From Ulva prolifera (Eukaryota; Chlorophyta; Ulvophyceae; Ulvales; Ulvaceae): 64,000 nt of DNA. Position numbers and translations under genes: made by a program. Below the pieces are notes generated by a model, which searched no databases, was not told where the DNA came from, and was given only the letters and a program-made list of their open reading frames with translations. Within the stretch, counting starts at the first letter, position 1. The number at the start of each line of letters is the position of its first letter. This document shows, in pieces, positions 51,109-62,937 of the stretch. The stretch is taken from contig CM041199.1 of assembly GCA_023078555.1 (NCBI GenBank), positions 9,553,315 to 9,617,314 on the forward strand, written 5' to 3'.

Positions 51109-52740
51109 CCTACACCTTTAAATCTCTCCCGTCAGGCTGGCACTCCATGTTGAATGCTTAACATGCAATCTCGCCCTAGCAATCTCGCCCTAGCAATCTC
51201 GACCTAGCAATCTCGCCCTAGCAATCTCGTCCTACACCTTTAAATCTCTCCCGACAAGTTGGCACTCCATGTTGAATGCCTAACATGCAATCTCGCCCTA
51301 GCAATCTCGCCCTAGCAATCTCGACCTAGCAATCTCGCCCTAGCAATCACGCCCTACACCTTTAAATCTCTCCCGTCAGGCTGGCACTCCATGTTGAATG
51401 CTTAACATGCAATCTCGACCTAGCAATCTCGACCTAGCCATCTCGCCCTAGCAATCTCGCCCTAGCAATCACGCCCTACACCTTTAAATCTCTCCCGTCA
51501 GGCTGGCACTCCATGTTGAATGCTTAACATGCAATCTCGCCCTAGAAATCTCGACCTAGCAATCTCGCCCTAGCAATCTCGACCTAGCCATCTCGCCCTA
51601 GCAATCTCGCCCTAGCAATCTCGCCCTAGCAATCTCGCCCTAGCAATCTCGCCCTACACCTTGAAATCTCTCCCGTCAGGCTGGCACTCCATGTTGAATG
51701 CTTAACATGCAATCTCGCCCTAGCAATCTCGCCCTAGCAATCTCGACCTAGCAATCTCGCCCTAGCAATCTCGCCCTAGCAATCTCGCCCTAGCAACCTC
51801 GCCCTACACCTTTAAATCTCTCCCGACAAGTTGGCACTCCATGTTGAATGCTTAACATGCAATCTCGCCCTAGCAATCTCGCCCTAGCAATCTCGACCTA
51901 GCAATCTCGCCCTAGCAATCTCGTCCTACACCTTTAAATCTCTCCCGTCAGGCTGGCACTCCATGTTGAATGCTTAACATGCAATCTCGCCCTAGCAATC
52001 TCGCCCTAGCAATCTCGACCTAGCAATCTCGCCCTAGCAATCTCGTCCTACACCTTTAAATCTCTCCCGACAAGTTGGCACTCCATGTTGAATGCCTAAC
52101 ATGCAATCTCGCCCTAGCAATCTCGCCCTAGCAATCTCGACCTAGCAATCTCGCCCTAGCAATCACGCCCTACACCTTTAAATCTCTCCCGTCAGGCTGG
52201 CACTCCATGTTGAATGCTTAACATGCAATCTCGACCTAGCAATCTCGACCTAGCCATCTCGCCCTAGCAATCTCGCCCTAGCAATCACGCCCTACACCTT
52301 TAAATCTCTCCCGTCAGGCTGGCACTCCATGTTGAATGCTTAACATGCAATCTCGCCCTAGAAATCTCGACCTAGCAATCTCGCCCTAGCAATCTCGACC
52401 TAGCCATCTCGCCCTAGCAATCTCGCCCTAGCAATCTCGCCCTAGCAATCTCGCCCTAGCAATCTCGCCCTACACCTTGAAATCTCTCCCGTCAGGCTGG
52501 CACTCCATGTTGAATGCTTAACATGCAATCTCGCCCTAGCAATCTCGCCCTAGCAATCTCGACCTAGCAATCTCGCCCTAGCAATCTCGCCCTAGCAATC
52601 TCGCCCTAGCAACCTCGCCCTACACCTTTAAATCTCTCCCGACAAGTTGGCACTCCATGTTGAATGCTTAACATGCAATCTCGCCCTAGCAATCTCGCCC
52701 TAGCAATCTCGACCTAGCAATCTCGCCCTAGCAATCTCGT
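51109..52740 (+). repeat. 816-bp tandem duplication, two copies
   Basis: Copies at 51109-51924 and 51925-52740 share module order and the tacaccttga spacer (51655 and 52471, 816 bp apart). The left boundary lies in a terminal monomer (caacctcgcc against caatctcgtcc). The right boundary lies inside a spacer, at gtcagg against gacaag. Confidence 0.87.
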
Positions 52741-52741
52741 C

Positions 52742-55700
52742 CTACACCTTTAAATCTCTCCCGACAAGTTGGCACTCCATGTTGAATGCCTAACATGCAA
52801 TCTCGCCCTAGCAATCTCGCCCTAGCAATCTCGACCTAGCAATCTCGCCCTAGCAATCACGCCCTACACCTTTAAATCTCTCCCGTCAGGCTGGCACTCC
52901 ATGTTGAATGCTTAACATGCAATCTCGACCTAGCAATCTCGACCTAGCCATCTCGCCCTAGCAATCTCGCCCTAGCAATCACGCCCTACACCTTTAAATC
53001 TCTCCCGTCAGGCAGGCACTCCATGTTGAATGCTTAACATGCAATCTCGCCCTAGCAATCTCGCCCTAGCAATCTCGACCTAGCAATCTCGCCCTAGCAA
53101 TCTCGCCCTAGCAATCTCGCCCTAGCAATCTCGACCTAGCAATCTCGCCCTAGCAATCTCGCCCTAGCAACCTCGCCCTACACCTTTAAATCTCTCCCGT
53201 CAGGCTGGCACTCCATGTTGAATGCTTAACATGCAATCTCGCCCTAGCAATCTCGCCCTAGCAATCTCGACCTAGCAATCTCGCCCTAGCAATCTCGCCC
53301 TAGCAATCTCGCCCTAGCAATCTCGACCTAGCAATCTCGCCCTAGCAATCTCGCCCTAGCAACCTCGCCCTACACCTTTAAATCTCTCCCGTCAGGCTGG
53401 AACTCCATGTTGAATGCCTAACATGCAATCTCGCCCTAGCAATCTCGCCCTAGCAATCTCGACCTAGCAATCTCGCCCTAGCAATCTCGTCCTACACCTT
53501 TAAATCTCTCCCGACAAGTTGGCACTCCATGTTGAATGCCTAACATGCAATCTCGCCCTAGCAATCTCGCCCTAGCAATCTCGACCTAGCAATCTCGCCC
53601 TAGCAATCTCGCCCTAGCAACCTCGCCCTACACCCTTAAATCTCTCCCGTCAGGCTGGCACTCCATGTTGAATGCTTAACATGCAATCTCGACCTAGCCA
53701 TCTCGCCCTAGAAATCTCGCCCTAGCAATCACGCCCTACACCTTTAAATCTCTCCCGTCAGGCTGGCACTCCATGTTGAATGCTTAACATGCAATCTCGA
53801 CCTAGCAATCTCGACCTAGCCATCTCGCCCTAGCAATCTCGCCCTAGCAATCACGCCCTACACCTTTAAATCTCTCCCGTCAGGCTGGCACTCCATGTTG
53901 AATGCTTAACATGCAATCTCGCCCTAGAAATCTCGACCTAGCAATCTCGCCCTAGCAATCTCGACCTAGCCATCTCGCCCTAGCAATCTCGCCCTAGCAA
54001 TCTCGCCCTAGCAATCTCGCCCTAGCAATCTCGCCCTACACCTTGAAATCTCTCCCGTCAGGCTGGCACTCCATGTTGAATGCTTAACATGCAATCTCGC
54101 CCTAGCAATCTCGCCCTAGCAATCTCGACCTAGCAATCTCGCCCTAGCAATCTCGCCCTAGCAATCTCGCCCTACACCCTTAAATCTCTCCCGTCAGGCT
54201 GGCACTCCATGTTGAATGCTTAACATGCAATCTCGCCCTAGAAATCTCGACCTAGCAATCTCGCCCCAGCAATCTCGACCTAGCCATCTTGCCCTAGCAA
54301 TCTCGACCTAGCAATCTCGCCCTAGCAATCTCGCCCTGGCAACCTCGCCCTACACCTTTAAATCTCTCCCGACAAGTTGGCACTCCATGTTGAATGCCTA
54401 ACATGCAATCTCGCCCTAGCAATCTCGCCCTAGCAATCTCGACCTAGCAATCTCGCCCTAGCAATCTCGCCCTAGCAATCTCGCCCTAGCAATCTCGACC
54501 TAGCAATCTCGCCCTAGCAATCTCGCCCTAGCAACCTCGCCCTACACCCTTAAATCTCTCCCGTCAGGCTGGCACTCCATGTTGAGTGCTTAACATGCAA
54601 TCTCGACCTAGCCATCTCGCCCTAGAAATCTCGCCCTAGCAATCACGCCCTACACCTTTAAATCTCTCCTGTCAGGCTGGCACTCCATGTTGAATGCTTA
54701 ACATGCAATCTCGACCTAGCAATCTCGACCTAGCCATCTCGCCCTAGCAATCTCGCCCTAGCAATCACGCCCTACACCTTTAAATCTCTCCCGTCAGGCT
54801 GGCACTCCATGTTGAATGCTTAACATGCAATCTCGCCCTAGAAATCTCGACCTAGCAATCTCGCCCTAGCAATCTCGACCTAGCCATCTCGCCCTAGCAA
54901 TCTCGCCCTAGCAATCTCGCCCTAGCAATCTCGCCCTAGCAATCTCGCCCTACACCTTGAAATCTCTCCCGTCAGGCTGGCACTCCATGTTGAATGCTTA
55001 ACATGCAATCTCGCCCTAGCAATCTCGCCCTAGCAATCTCGACCTAGCAATCTCGCCCTAGCAATCTCGCCCTAGCAATCTCGCCCTAGCAATCTCGACC
55101 TAGCAATCTCGCCCTAGCAATCTCGCCCTAGCAACCTCGCCCTACACCTTTAAATCTCTCCCGACAAGTTGGCACTCCATGTTGAATGCCTAACATGCAA
55201 TCTCGCCCTAGCAATCTCGCCCTAGCAATCTCGACCTAGCAATCTCGCCCTAGCAATCTCGCCCTAGCAATCTCGCCCTAGCAATCTCGACCTAGCAATC
55301 TCGCCCTAGCAATCTCGCCCTAGCAACCTCGCCCTACACCTTTAAATCTCTCCCGTCAGGCTGGCACTCCATGTTGAATGCTTAACATGCAATCTCGACC
55401 TAGCAATCTCGCCCTAGCAACCTCGCCCTACACCTTTAAATCTCTCCCGACAAGTTGGCACTCCATGTTGAATGCCTAACATGCAATCTCGCCCTAGCAA
55501 TCTCGCCCTAGCAATCTCGACCTAGCAATCTCGCCCTAGCAATCTCGCCCTAGCAATCTCGCCCTAGCAATCTCGACCTAGCAATCTCGCCCTAGCAATC
55601 TCGCCCTAGCAACCTCGCCCTACACCCTTAAATCTCTCCCGTCAGGCTGGCACTCCATGTTGAATGCTTAACATGCAATCTCGACCTAGCCATCTCGCCC

Positions 55701-56091
55701 TAGAAATCTCGCCCTAGCAATCACGCCCTACACCTTTAAATCTCTCCCGCCAGGCTGGCACTCCATGTTGAATGCTTAACATGCAATCTCGACCTAGCAA
55801 TCTCGACCTAGCCATCTCGCCCTAGCAATCTCGCCCTAGCAATCACGCCCTACACCTTTAAATCTCTCCCGTCAGGCTGGCACTCCATGTTGAATGCTTA
55901 ACATGCAATCTCGCCCTAGCAATCTCGCCCTAGCAATCTCGCCCTAGCAATCTCGCCCTAGCAATCTCGCCCTAGCAATCTCGCCCTACACCTTGAAATC
56001 TCTCCCGTCAGGCTGGCACTCCATGTTGAATGCTTAACATGCAATCTCGCCCTAGCAATCTCGCCCTAGCAATCTCGCCCTAGCAATCTCG
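52742..56091 (+). repeat. 3.35-kb duplicated block, second copy (offset 7370)
   Basis: It carries the same marker order as 45372-48721. Private changes include ggaactcc near 53400, tcgccccagc near 54261 and ttgagtgc near 54584. Beyond 56091 the match resumes at an offset of 7112 bp, because the first copy holds an extra 258-bp tandem unit. Confidence 0.9.
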
Positions 56092-57139
56092 ACCTAGCAA
56101 TCTCGCCCTAGCAATCTCGCCCTACACCCTTAAATCTCTCCCGTCAGGCTGGCACTCCATGTTGAATGCTTAACATGCAATCTCGACCTAGCAATCTCGA
56201 CCTAGCCATCTCGCCCTAGCAATCTCGCCCTAGCAATCACGCCCTACACCTTTAAATCTCTCCCGTCAGGCTGGCACTCCATGTTGAATGCTTAACATGC
56301 AATCTCGCCCTAGAAATCTCGACCTAGCAATCTCGCCCTAGCAATCTCGACCTAGCCATCTCGCCCTAGCAATCTCGCCCTAGCAATCTCGCCCTAGCAA
56401 TCTCGACCTAGCAATCTCGCCCTAGCAATCTCGCCCTAGCAACCTCGCCCTACACCCTTAAATCTCTCCCGTCAGGCTGGCACTCCATGTTGAATGCTTA
56501 ACATGCAATCTCGACCTAGCAATCTCGACCTAGCCATCTCGCCCTAGCAATCTCGCCCTAGCAATCACGCCCTACACCTTTAAATCTCTCCCGTCAGGCA
56601 GGCACTCCATGTTGAATGCTTAACATGCAATCTCGCCCTAGCAATGTCGCCCTAGCAATCTCGACCTAGCAATCTCGCCCTAGCAATCTCGCCCTAGCAA
56701 TCTCGCCCTAGCAATCTCGACCTAGCAATATCGCCCTAGCAATCTCGCCCTAGCAACCTCGCCCTACACCTTTAAATCTCTCCCGTCAGGCTGGCACTCC
56801 ATGTTGAATGCTTAACATGCAATCTCGCCCTAGCAATCTCGCCCTAGCAATCTCGACCTAGCAATCTCGCCCTAGCAATCTCGCCCTAGCAATCTCGCCC
56901 TAGCAATCTCGACCTAGCAATCTCGCCCTAGCAATCTCGCCCTAGCAACCTCGCCCTACACCTTTAAATCTCTCCCGTCAGGCTGGCACTCCATGTTGAA
57001 TGCCTAACATGCAATCTCGCCCTAGCAATCTCGCCCTAGCAATCTCGACCTGGCAATCTCGCCCTAGCAATCTCGTCCTACACCTTTAAATCTCTCCCGA
57101 CAAGTTGGCACTCCATGTTGAATGCCTAACATGCAATCT

Positions 57140-59212
57140 CGCCCTAGCAATCTCGCCCTAGCAATCTCGACCTAGCAATCTCGCCCTAGCAATCTCGCCC
57201 TAGCAACCTCGCCCTACACCCTTAAATCTCTCCCGTCAGGCTGGCACTCCATGTTGAATGCTTAACATGCAATCTCGACCTAGCCATCTCGCCCTAGAAA
57301 TCTCGCCCTAGCAATCACGCCCTACACCTTTAAATCTCTCCCGTCAGGTAGGCACTCCATGTTGAATGCTTAACATGCAATCTCGACCTAGCAATCTCGA
57401 CCTAGCCATCTCGCCCTAGCAATCTCGCCCTAGCAATCACGCCCTACACCTTTAAACCTCTCCCGTCAGGCTGGCACTCCATGTTGAATGCTTAACATGC
57501 AATCTCGCCCTAGAAATCTCGACCTAGCAATCTCGCCCTAGCAATCTCGCCCTAGCCATCTCGCCCTAGCAATCTCGCCCTAGCAATCTCGCCCTAGCAA
57601 TCTCGCCCTAGCAATCTCGCCCTACACCTTGAAATCTCTCCCGTCAGGCTGGCACTCCATGTTGAATGCTTAACATGCAATCTCGCCCTAGCAATCTCGC
57701 CCTAGCAATCTCGACCTAGCAATCTCGCCCTAGCAATCTCGCCCTAGCAATCTCGCCCTAGCAATCTCGACCTAGCAATCTCGCCCTAGCAATCTCGCCC
57801 TAGCAACCTCGCCCTACACCTTTAAATCTCTCCCGACAAGTTGGCACTCCATGTTGAATGCCTAACATGCAATCTCGCCCTAGCAATCTCGCCCTAGCAA
57901 TCTCGACCTAGCAATCTCGCCCTAGCAATCTCGCCCTAGCAATCTCGCCCTAGCAATCTCGACCTAGCAATCTCGCCCTAGCAATCTCGCCCTAGCAACC
58001 TCGCCCTACACCCTTAAATCTCTCCCGTCAGGCTGGCACTCCATGTTGAATGCTTAACATGCAATCTCGACCTAGCCATCTCGCCCTAGAAATCTCGCCC
58101 TAGCAATCACGCCCTACACCTTTAAATCTCTCCCGTCAGGTAGGCACTCCATGTTGAATGCTTAACATGCAATCTCGACCTAGCAATCTCGACCTAGCCA
58201 TCTCGCCCTAGCAATCTCGCCCTAGCAATCACGCCCTACACCTTTAAACCTCTCCCGTCAGGCTGGCACTCCATGTTGAATGCTTAACATGCAATCTCGC
58301 CCTAGAAATCTCGACCTAGCAATCTCGCCCTAGCAATCTCGCCCTAGCCATCTCGCCCTAGCAATCTCGCCCTAGCAATCTCGCCCTAGCAATCTCGCCC
58401 TAGCAATCTCGCCCTACACCTTGAAATCTCTCCCGTCAGGCTGGCACTCCATGTTGAATGCTTAACATGCAATCTCGCCCTAGCAATCTCGCCCTAGCAA
58501 TCTCGACCTAGCAATCTCGCCCTAGCAATCTCGCCCTAGCAATCTCGCCCTAGCAATCTCGACCTAGCAATCTCGCCCTAGCAATCTCGCCCTAGCAACC
58601 TCGCCCTACACCCTTAAATCTCTCCCGTCAGGCTGGCACTCCATGTTGAATGCTTAACATGCAATCTCGACCTAGCCATCTCGCCCTAGAAATCTCGCCC
58701 TAGCAATCACGCCCTACACCTTTAAATCTCTCCCGCCAGGCTGGCACTCCATGTTGAATGCTTAACATGCAATCTCGACCTAGCAATATCGACCTAGCCA
58801 TCTCGCCCTAGCAATCTCGCCCTAGCAATCACGCCCTACACCTTTAAACCTCTCCCGTCAGGCTGGCACTCCATGTTGAATGCTTAACATGCAATCTCGC
58901 CCTAGAAATCTCGACCTAGCAATCTCGCCCTAGCAATCTCGACCTAGCCATCTCGCCCTAGCAATCTCGCCCTAGCAATCTCGCCCTAGCAATCTCGCCC
59001 TAGCAATCTCGCCCTACACCTTGAAATCTCTCCCGTCAGGCTGGCACTCCATGTTGAATGCTTAACATGCAATCTCGCCCTAGCAATCTCGCCCTAGCAA
59101 TCTCGACCTAGCAATCTCGCCCTAGCAATCTCGCCCTAGCAATCTCGCCCTAGCAATCTCGACCTAGCAATCTCGCCCTAGCAATCTCGCCCTAGCAACC
59201 TCGCCCTACACC
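57140..59212 (+). repeat. Three-copy tandem block, offsets 792 and 600 bp
   Basis: The private gtcaggtaggc spacer at 57341 recurs at 58133, 792 bp on, and the equivalent spacer at 58733 reads cccgccaggctgg, 600 bp further. Copies start near 57140, 57932 and 58532. The middle copy lacks the acaagtt-type module of 192 bp that closes the first copy near 57821. That loss accounts for the shorter second offset. Confidence 0.83.
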
Positions 59213-62200
59213 TTTAAATCTCTCCCGACAAGTTGGCACTCCATGTTGAATGCCTAACATGCAATCTCGCCCTAGCAATCTCGCCCTAGCAATCTCGACC
59301 TAGCAATCTCGCCCTAGCAATCTCGCCCTAGCAATCTCGCCCTAGCAATCTCGACCTAGCAATCTCGCCCTAGCAATCTCGCCCTAGCAATCTCGCCCTA
59401 CACCTTGAAATCTCTCCCGTCAGGCTGGCACTCCATGTTGAATGCTTAACATGCAATCTCGCCCTAGCAATCTCGCCCTAGCAATCTCGACCTAGCAATC
59501 TCGCCCTAGTAATCTCGCCCTAGCAATCTCGCCCTAGCAATCTCGACCTAGCAATCTCGCCCTAGCAATCTCGCCCTAGCAACCTCGCCCTACACCTTTA
59601 AATCTCTCCCGACAAGTTGGCACTCCATGTTGAATGCCTAACATGCAATCTCGCCCTAGCAATCTCGCCCTAGCAATCTCGACCTAGCAATCTCGCCCTA
59701 GCAATCTCGCCCTAGCAATCTCGCCCTAGCAATCTCGACCTAGCAATCTCGCCCTAGCAATCTCGCCCTAGCAACCTCGCCCTACACCCTTAAATCTTTC
59801 CCGTCAGGCTGGCACTCCATGTTGAATGCTTAACATGCAATCTCGACCTAGCCATCTCGCCCTAGAAATCTCGCCCTAGCAATCACGCCCTACACCTTTA
59901 AATCTCTCCCGTCAGGCTGGCACTCCATGTTGAATGCTTAACATGCAATCTCGACCTAGCAATCTCGACCTAGCCATCTCGCCCTAGCAATCTCGCCCTA
60001 GCAATCACGCCCTACACCTTTAAATCTCTCCCGTCAGGCTGGCACTCCATGTTGAATGCTTAACATGCAATCTCGCCCTAGAAATCTCGACCAAGCAATC
60101 TCGCGCTAGCAATCTCGACCTAGCCATCTCGCCCTAGCAATCTCGCCCTAGCAATCTCGCCCTAGCAATCTCGCCCTAGCAATCTCGCCCTAGCAATCTC
60201 GCCCTACACCTTGAAATCTCTCCCGTCAGGCTGGCACTCCATGTTGAATGCTTAACATGCAATCTCGCCCTAGCAATCTCGCCCTAGCAATCTCGACCTA
60301 GCAATCTCGCCCTAGCAATCTCGCCCTAGCAATCTCGCCCTAGCAATCTCGACCTAGCAATCTCGCCCTAGCAATCTCGCCCTAGCAACCTCGCCCTACA
60401 CCTTTAAATCTCTCCCGACAAGTTGGCACTCCATGTTGAATGCCTAACATGCAATCTCGCCCTAGCAATCTCGCCCTAGCAATCTCGACCTAGCAATCTC
60501 GCCCTAGCAATCTCGCCCTAGCAATCTCGCCCTAGCAATCTCGACCTAGCAATCTCGCCCTAGCAATCTCGCCCTAGCAACCTCGCCCTACACCTTTAAA
60601 TCTCTCCCGTCAGGCTGGCACTCCATGTTGAATGCTTAACATGCAATCTCGACCTAGCAATCTCGCCCTAGCAACCTCGCCCTACACCTTTAAATCTCTC
60701 CCGACAAGTTGGCACTCCATGTTGAATGCTTAACATGCAATCTCGACCTAGCAATCTCGACCTAGCCATCTCGCCCTAGCAATCTCGCCCTAGCAATCAC
60801 GCCCTACACCTTTAAATCTCTCCCGTCAGGCTGGCACTCCATGTTGAATGCTTAACATGCAATCTCGCCCTAGAAATCTCGACCTAGCAATCTCGCCCTA
60901 GCAATCTCGACCTAGCCATCTCGCCCTAGCAATCTCGCCCTAGCAATCTCGCCCTAGCAATCTCGCCCTAGCAATCTCGCCCTACACCTTGAAATCTCTC
61001 CCGTCAGGCTGGCACTCCATGTTGAATGCTTAACATGCAATCTCGCCCTAGCAATCTCGCCCTAGCAATCTCGACCTAGCAATCTCGCCCTAGCAATCTC
61101 GCCCTAGCAATCTCGCCCTAGCAATCTCGACCTAGCAATCTCGCCCTAGCAATCTCGCCCTAGCAACCTCGCCCTACACCTTTAAATCTCTCCCGACAAG
61201 TTGGCACTCCATGTTGAATGCCTAACATGCAATCTCGCCCTAGCAATCTCGCCCTAGCAATCTCGACCTAGCAATCTCGCCCTAGCAATCTCGCCCTAGC
61301 AATCTCGCCCTAGCAATCTCGACCTAGCAATCTCGCCCTAGCAATCTCGCCCTAGCAACCTCGCCCTACACCCTTAAATCTCTCCCGTCAGGCTGGCACT
61401 CCATGTTGAATGCTTAACATGCAATCTCGACCTAGCAATCTCGCCCTAGCAACCTCGCCCTACACCTTTAAATCTCTCCCGACAAGTTGGCACTCCATGT
61501 TGAATGCCTAACATGCAATCTCGCCCTAGCAATCTCGCCCTAGCAATCTCGACCTAGCAATCTCGCCCTAGCAATCTCGCCCTAGCAATCTCGCCCTAGC
61601 AATCTCGACCTAGCAATCTCGCCCTAGCAATCTCGCCCTAGCAACCTCGCCCTACACCCTTAAATCTCTCCCGTCAGGCTGGCACTCCATGTTGAATGCT
61701 TAACATGCAATCTCGACCTAGCCATCTCGCCCTAGCAATCTCGCCCTAGCAATCACGCCCTACACCTTTAAATCTCTCCCGTCAGGCTGGCACTCCATGT
61801 TGAATGCTTAACATGCAATCTCGACCTAGCAATCTCGACCTAGCCATCTCGCCCTAGCAATCTCGCCCTAGCAATCACGCCCTACACCTTTAAATCTCTC
61901 CCGTCAGGCTGGCACTCCATGTTGAATGCTTAACATGCAATCTCGCCCTAGAAATCTCGACCTAGCAATCTCGCCCTAGCAATCTCGACCTAGCCATCTC
62001 GCCCTAGCAATCTCGCCCTAGCAATCTCGCCCTAGCAATCTCGCCCTAGCAATCTCGCCCTAGCAATCTCGCCCTAGCAATCTCGCCCTAGCAATCTCGA
62101 CCTAGCAATCTCGCCCTAGCAATCTCGCCCTAGCAACCTCGCCCTACACCCTTAAATCTCTCCCGTCAGGCTGGCACTCCATGTTGAATGCTTAACATGC

Positions 62201-62937
62201 AATCTCGACCTAGCCATCTCGCCCTAGAAATCTCGCCCTAGCAATCACGCCCTACACCTTTAAATCTCTCCCGTCAGGCTGGCACTCCATGTTGAATGCT
62301 TAACATGCAATCTCGACCTAGCAATCTCGACCTAGCCATCTCGCCCTAGCAATCTCGCCCTAGCAATCACGCCCTACACCTTTAAATCTCTCCCGTCAGG
62401 CTGGCACTCCATGTTGAATGCTTAACATGCAATCTCGCCCTAGAAATCTCGACCTAGCAATCTCGCCCTAGCAATCTCGACCTAGCCATCTCGCCCTAGC
62501 AATCTCGCCCTAGCAATCTCGCCCTAGCAATCTCGCCCTAGCAATCTCGCCCTACACCTTGAAATCTCTCCCGTCAGGCTGGCACTCCATGTTGAATGCT
62601 TAACATGCAATCTCGCCCTAGCAATCTCGCCCTAGCAATCTCGACCTAGCAATCTCGCCCTAGCAATCTCGCCCTAGCAATCTCGCCCTAGCAATCTCGA
62701 CCTAGCAATCTCGCCCTAGCAATCTCGCCCTAGCAACCTCGCCCTACACCTTTAAATCTCTCCCGACAAGTTGGCACTCCATGTTGAATGCCTAACATGC
62801 AATCTCGCCCTAGCAATCTCGCCCTAGCAATCTCGACCTAGCAATCTCGCCCTAGCAATCTCGCCCTAGCAATCTCGCCCTAGCAATCTCGACCTAGCAA
62901 TCTCGCCCTTGCAATCTCGCCCTAGCAACCTCGCCCC

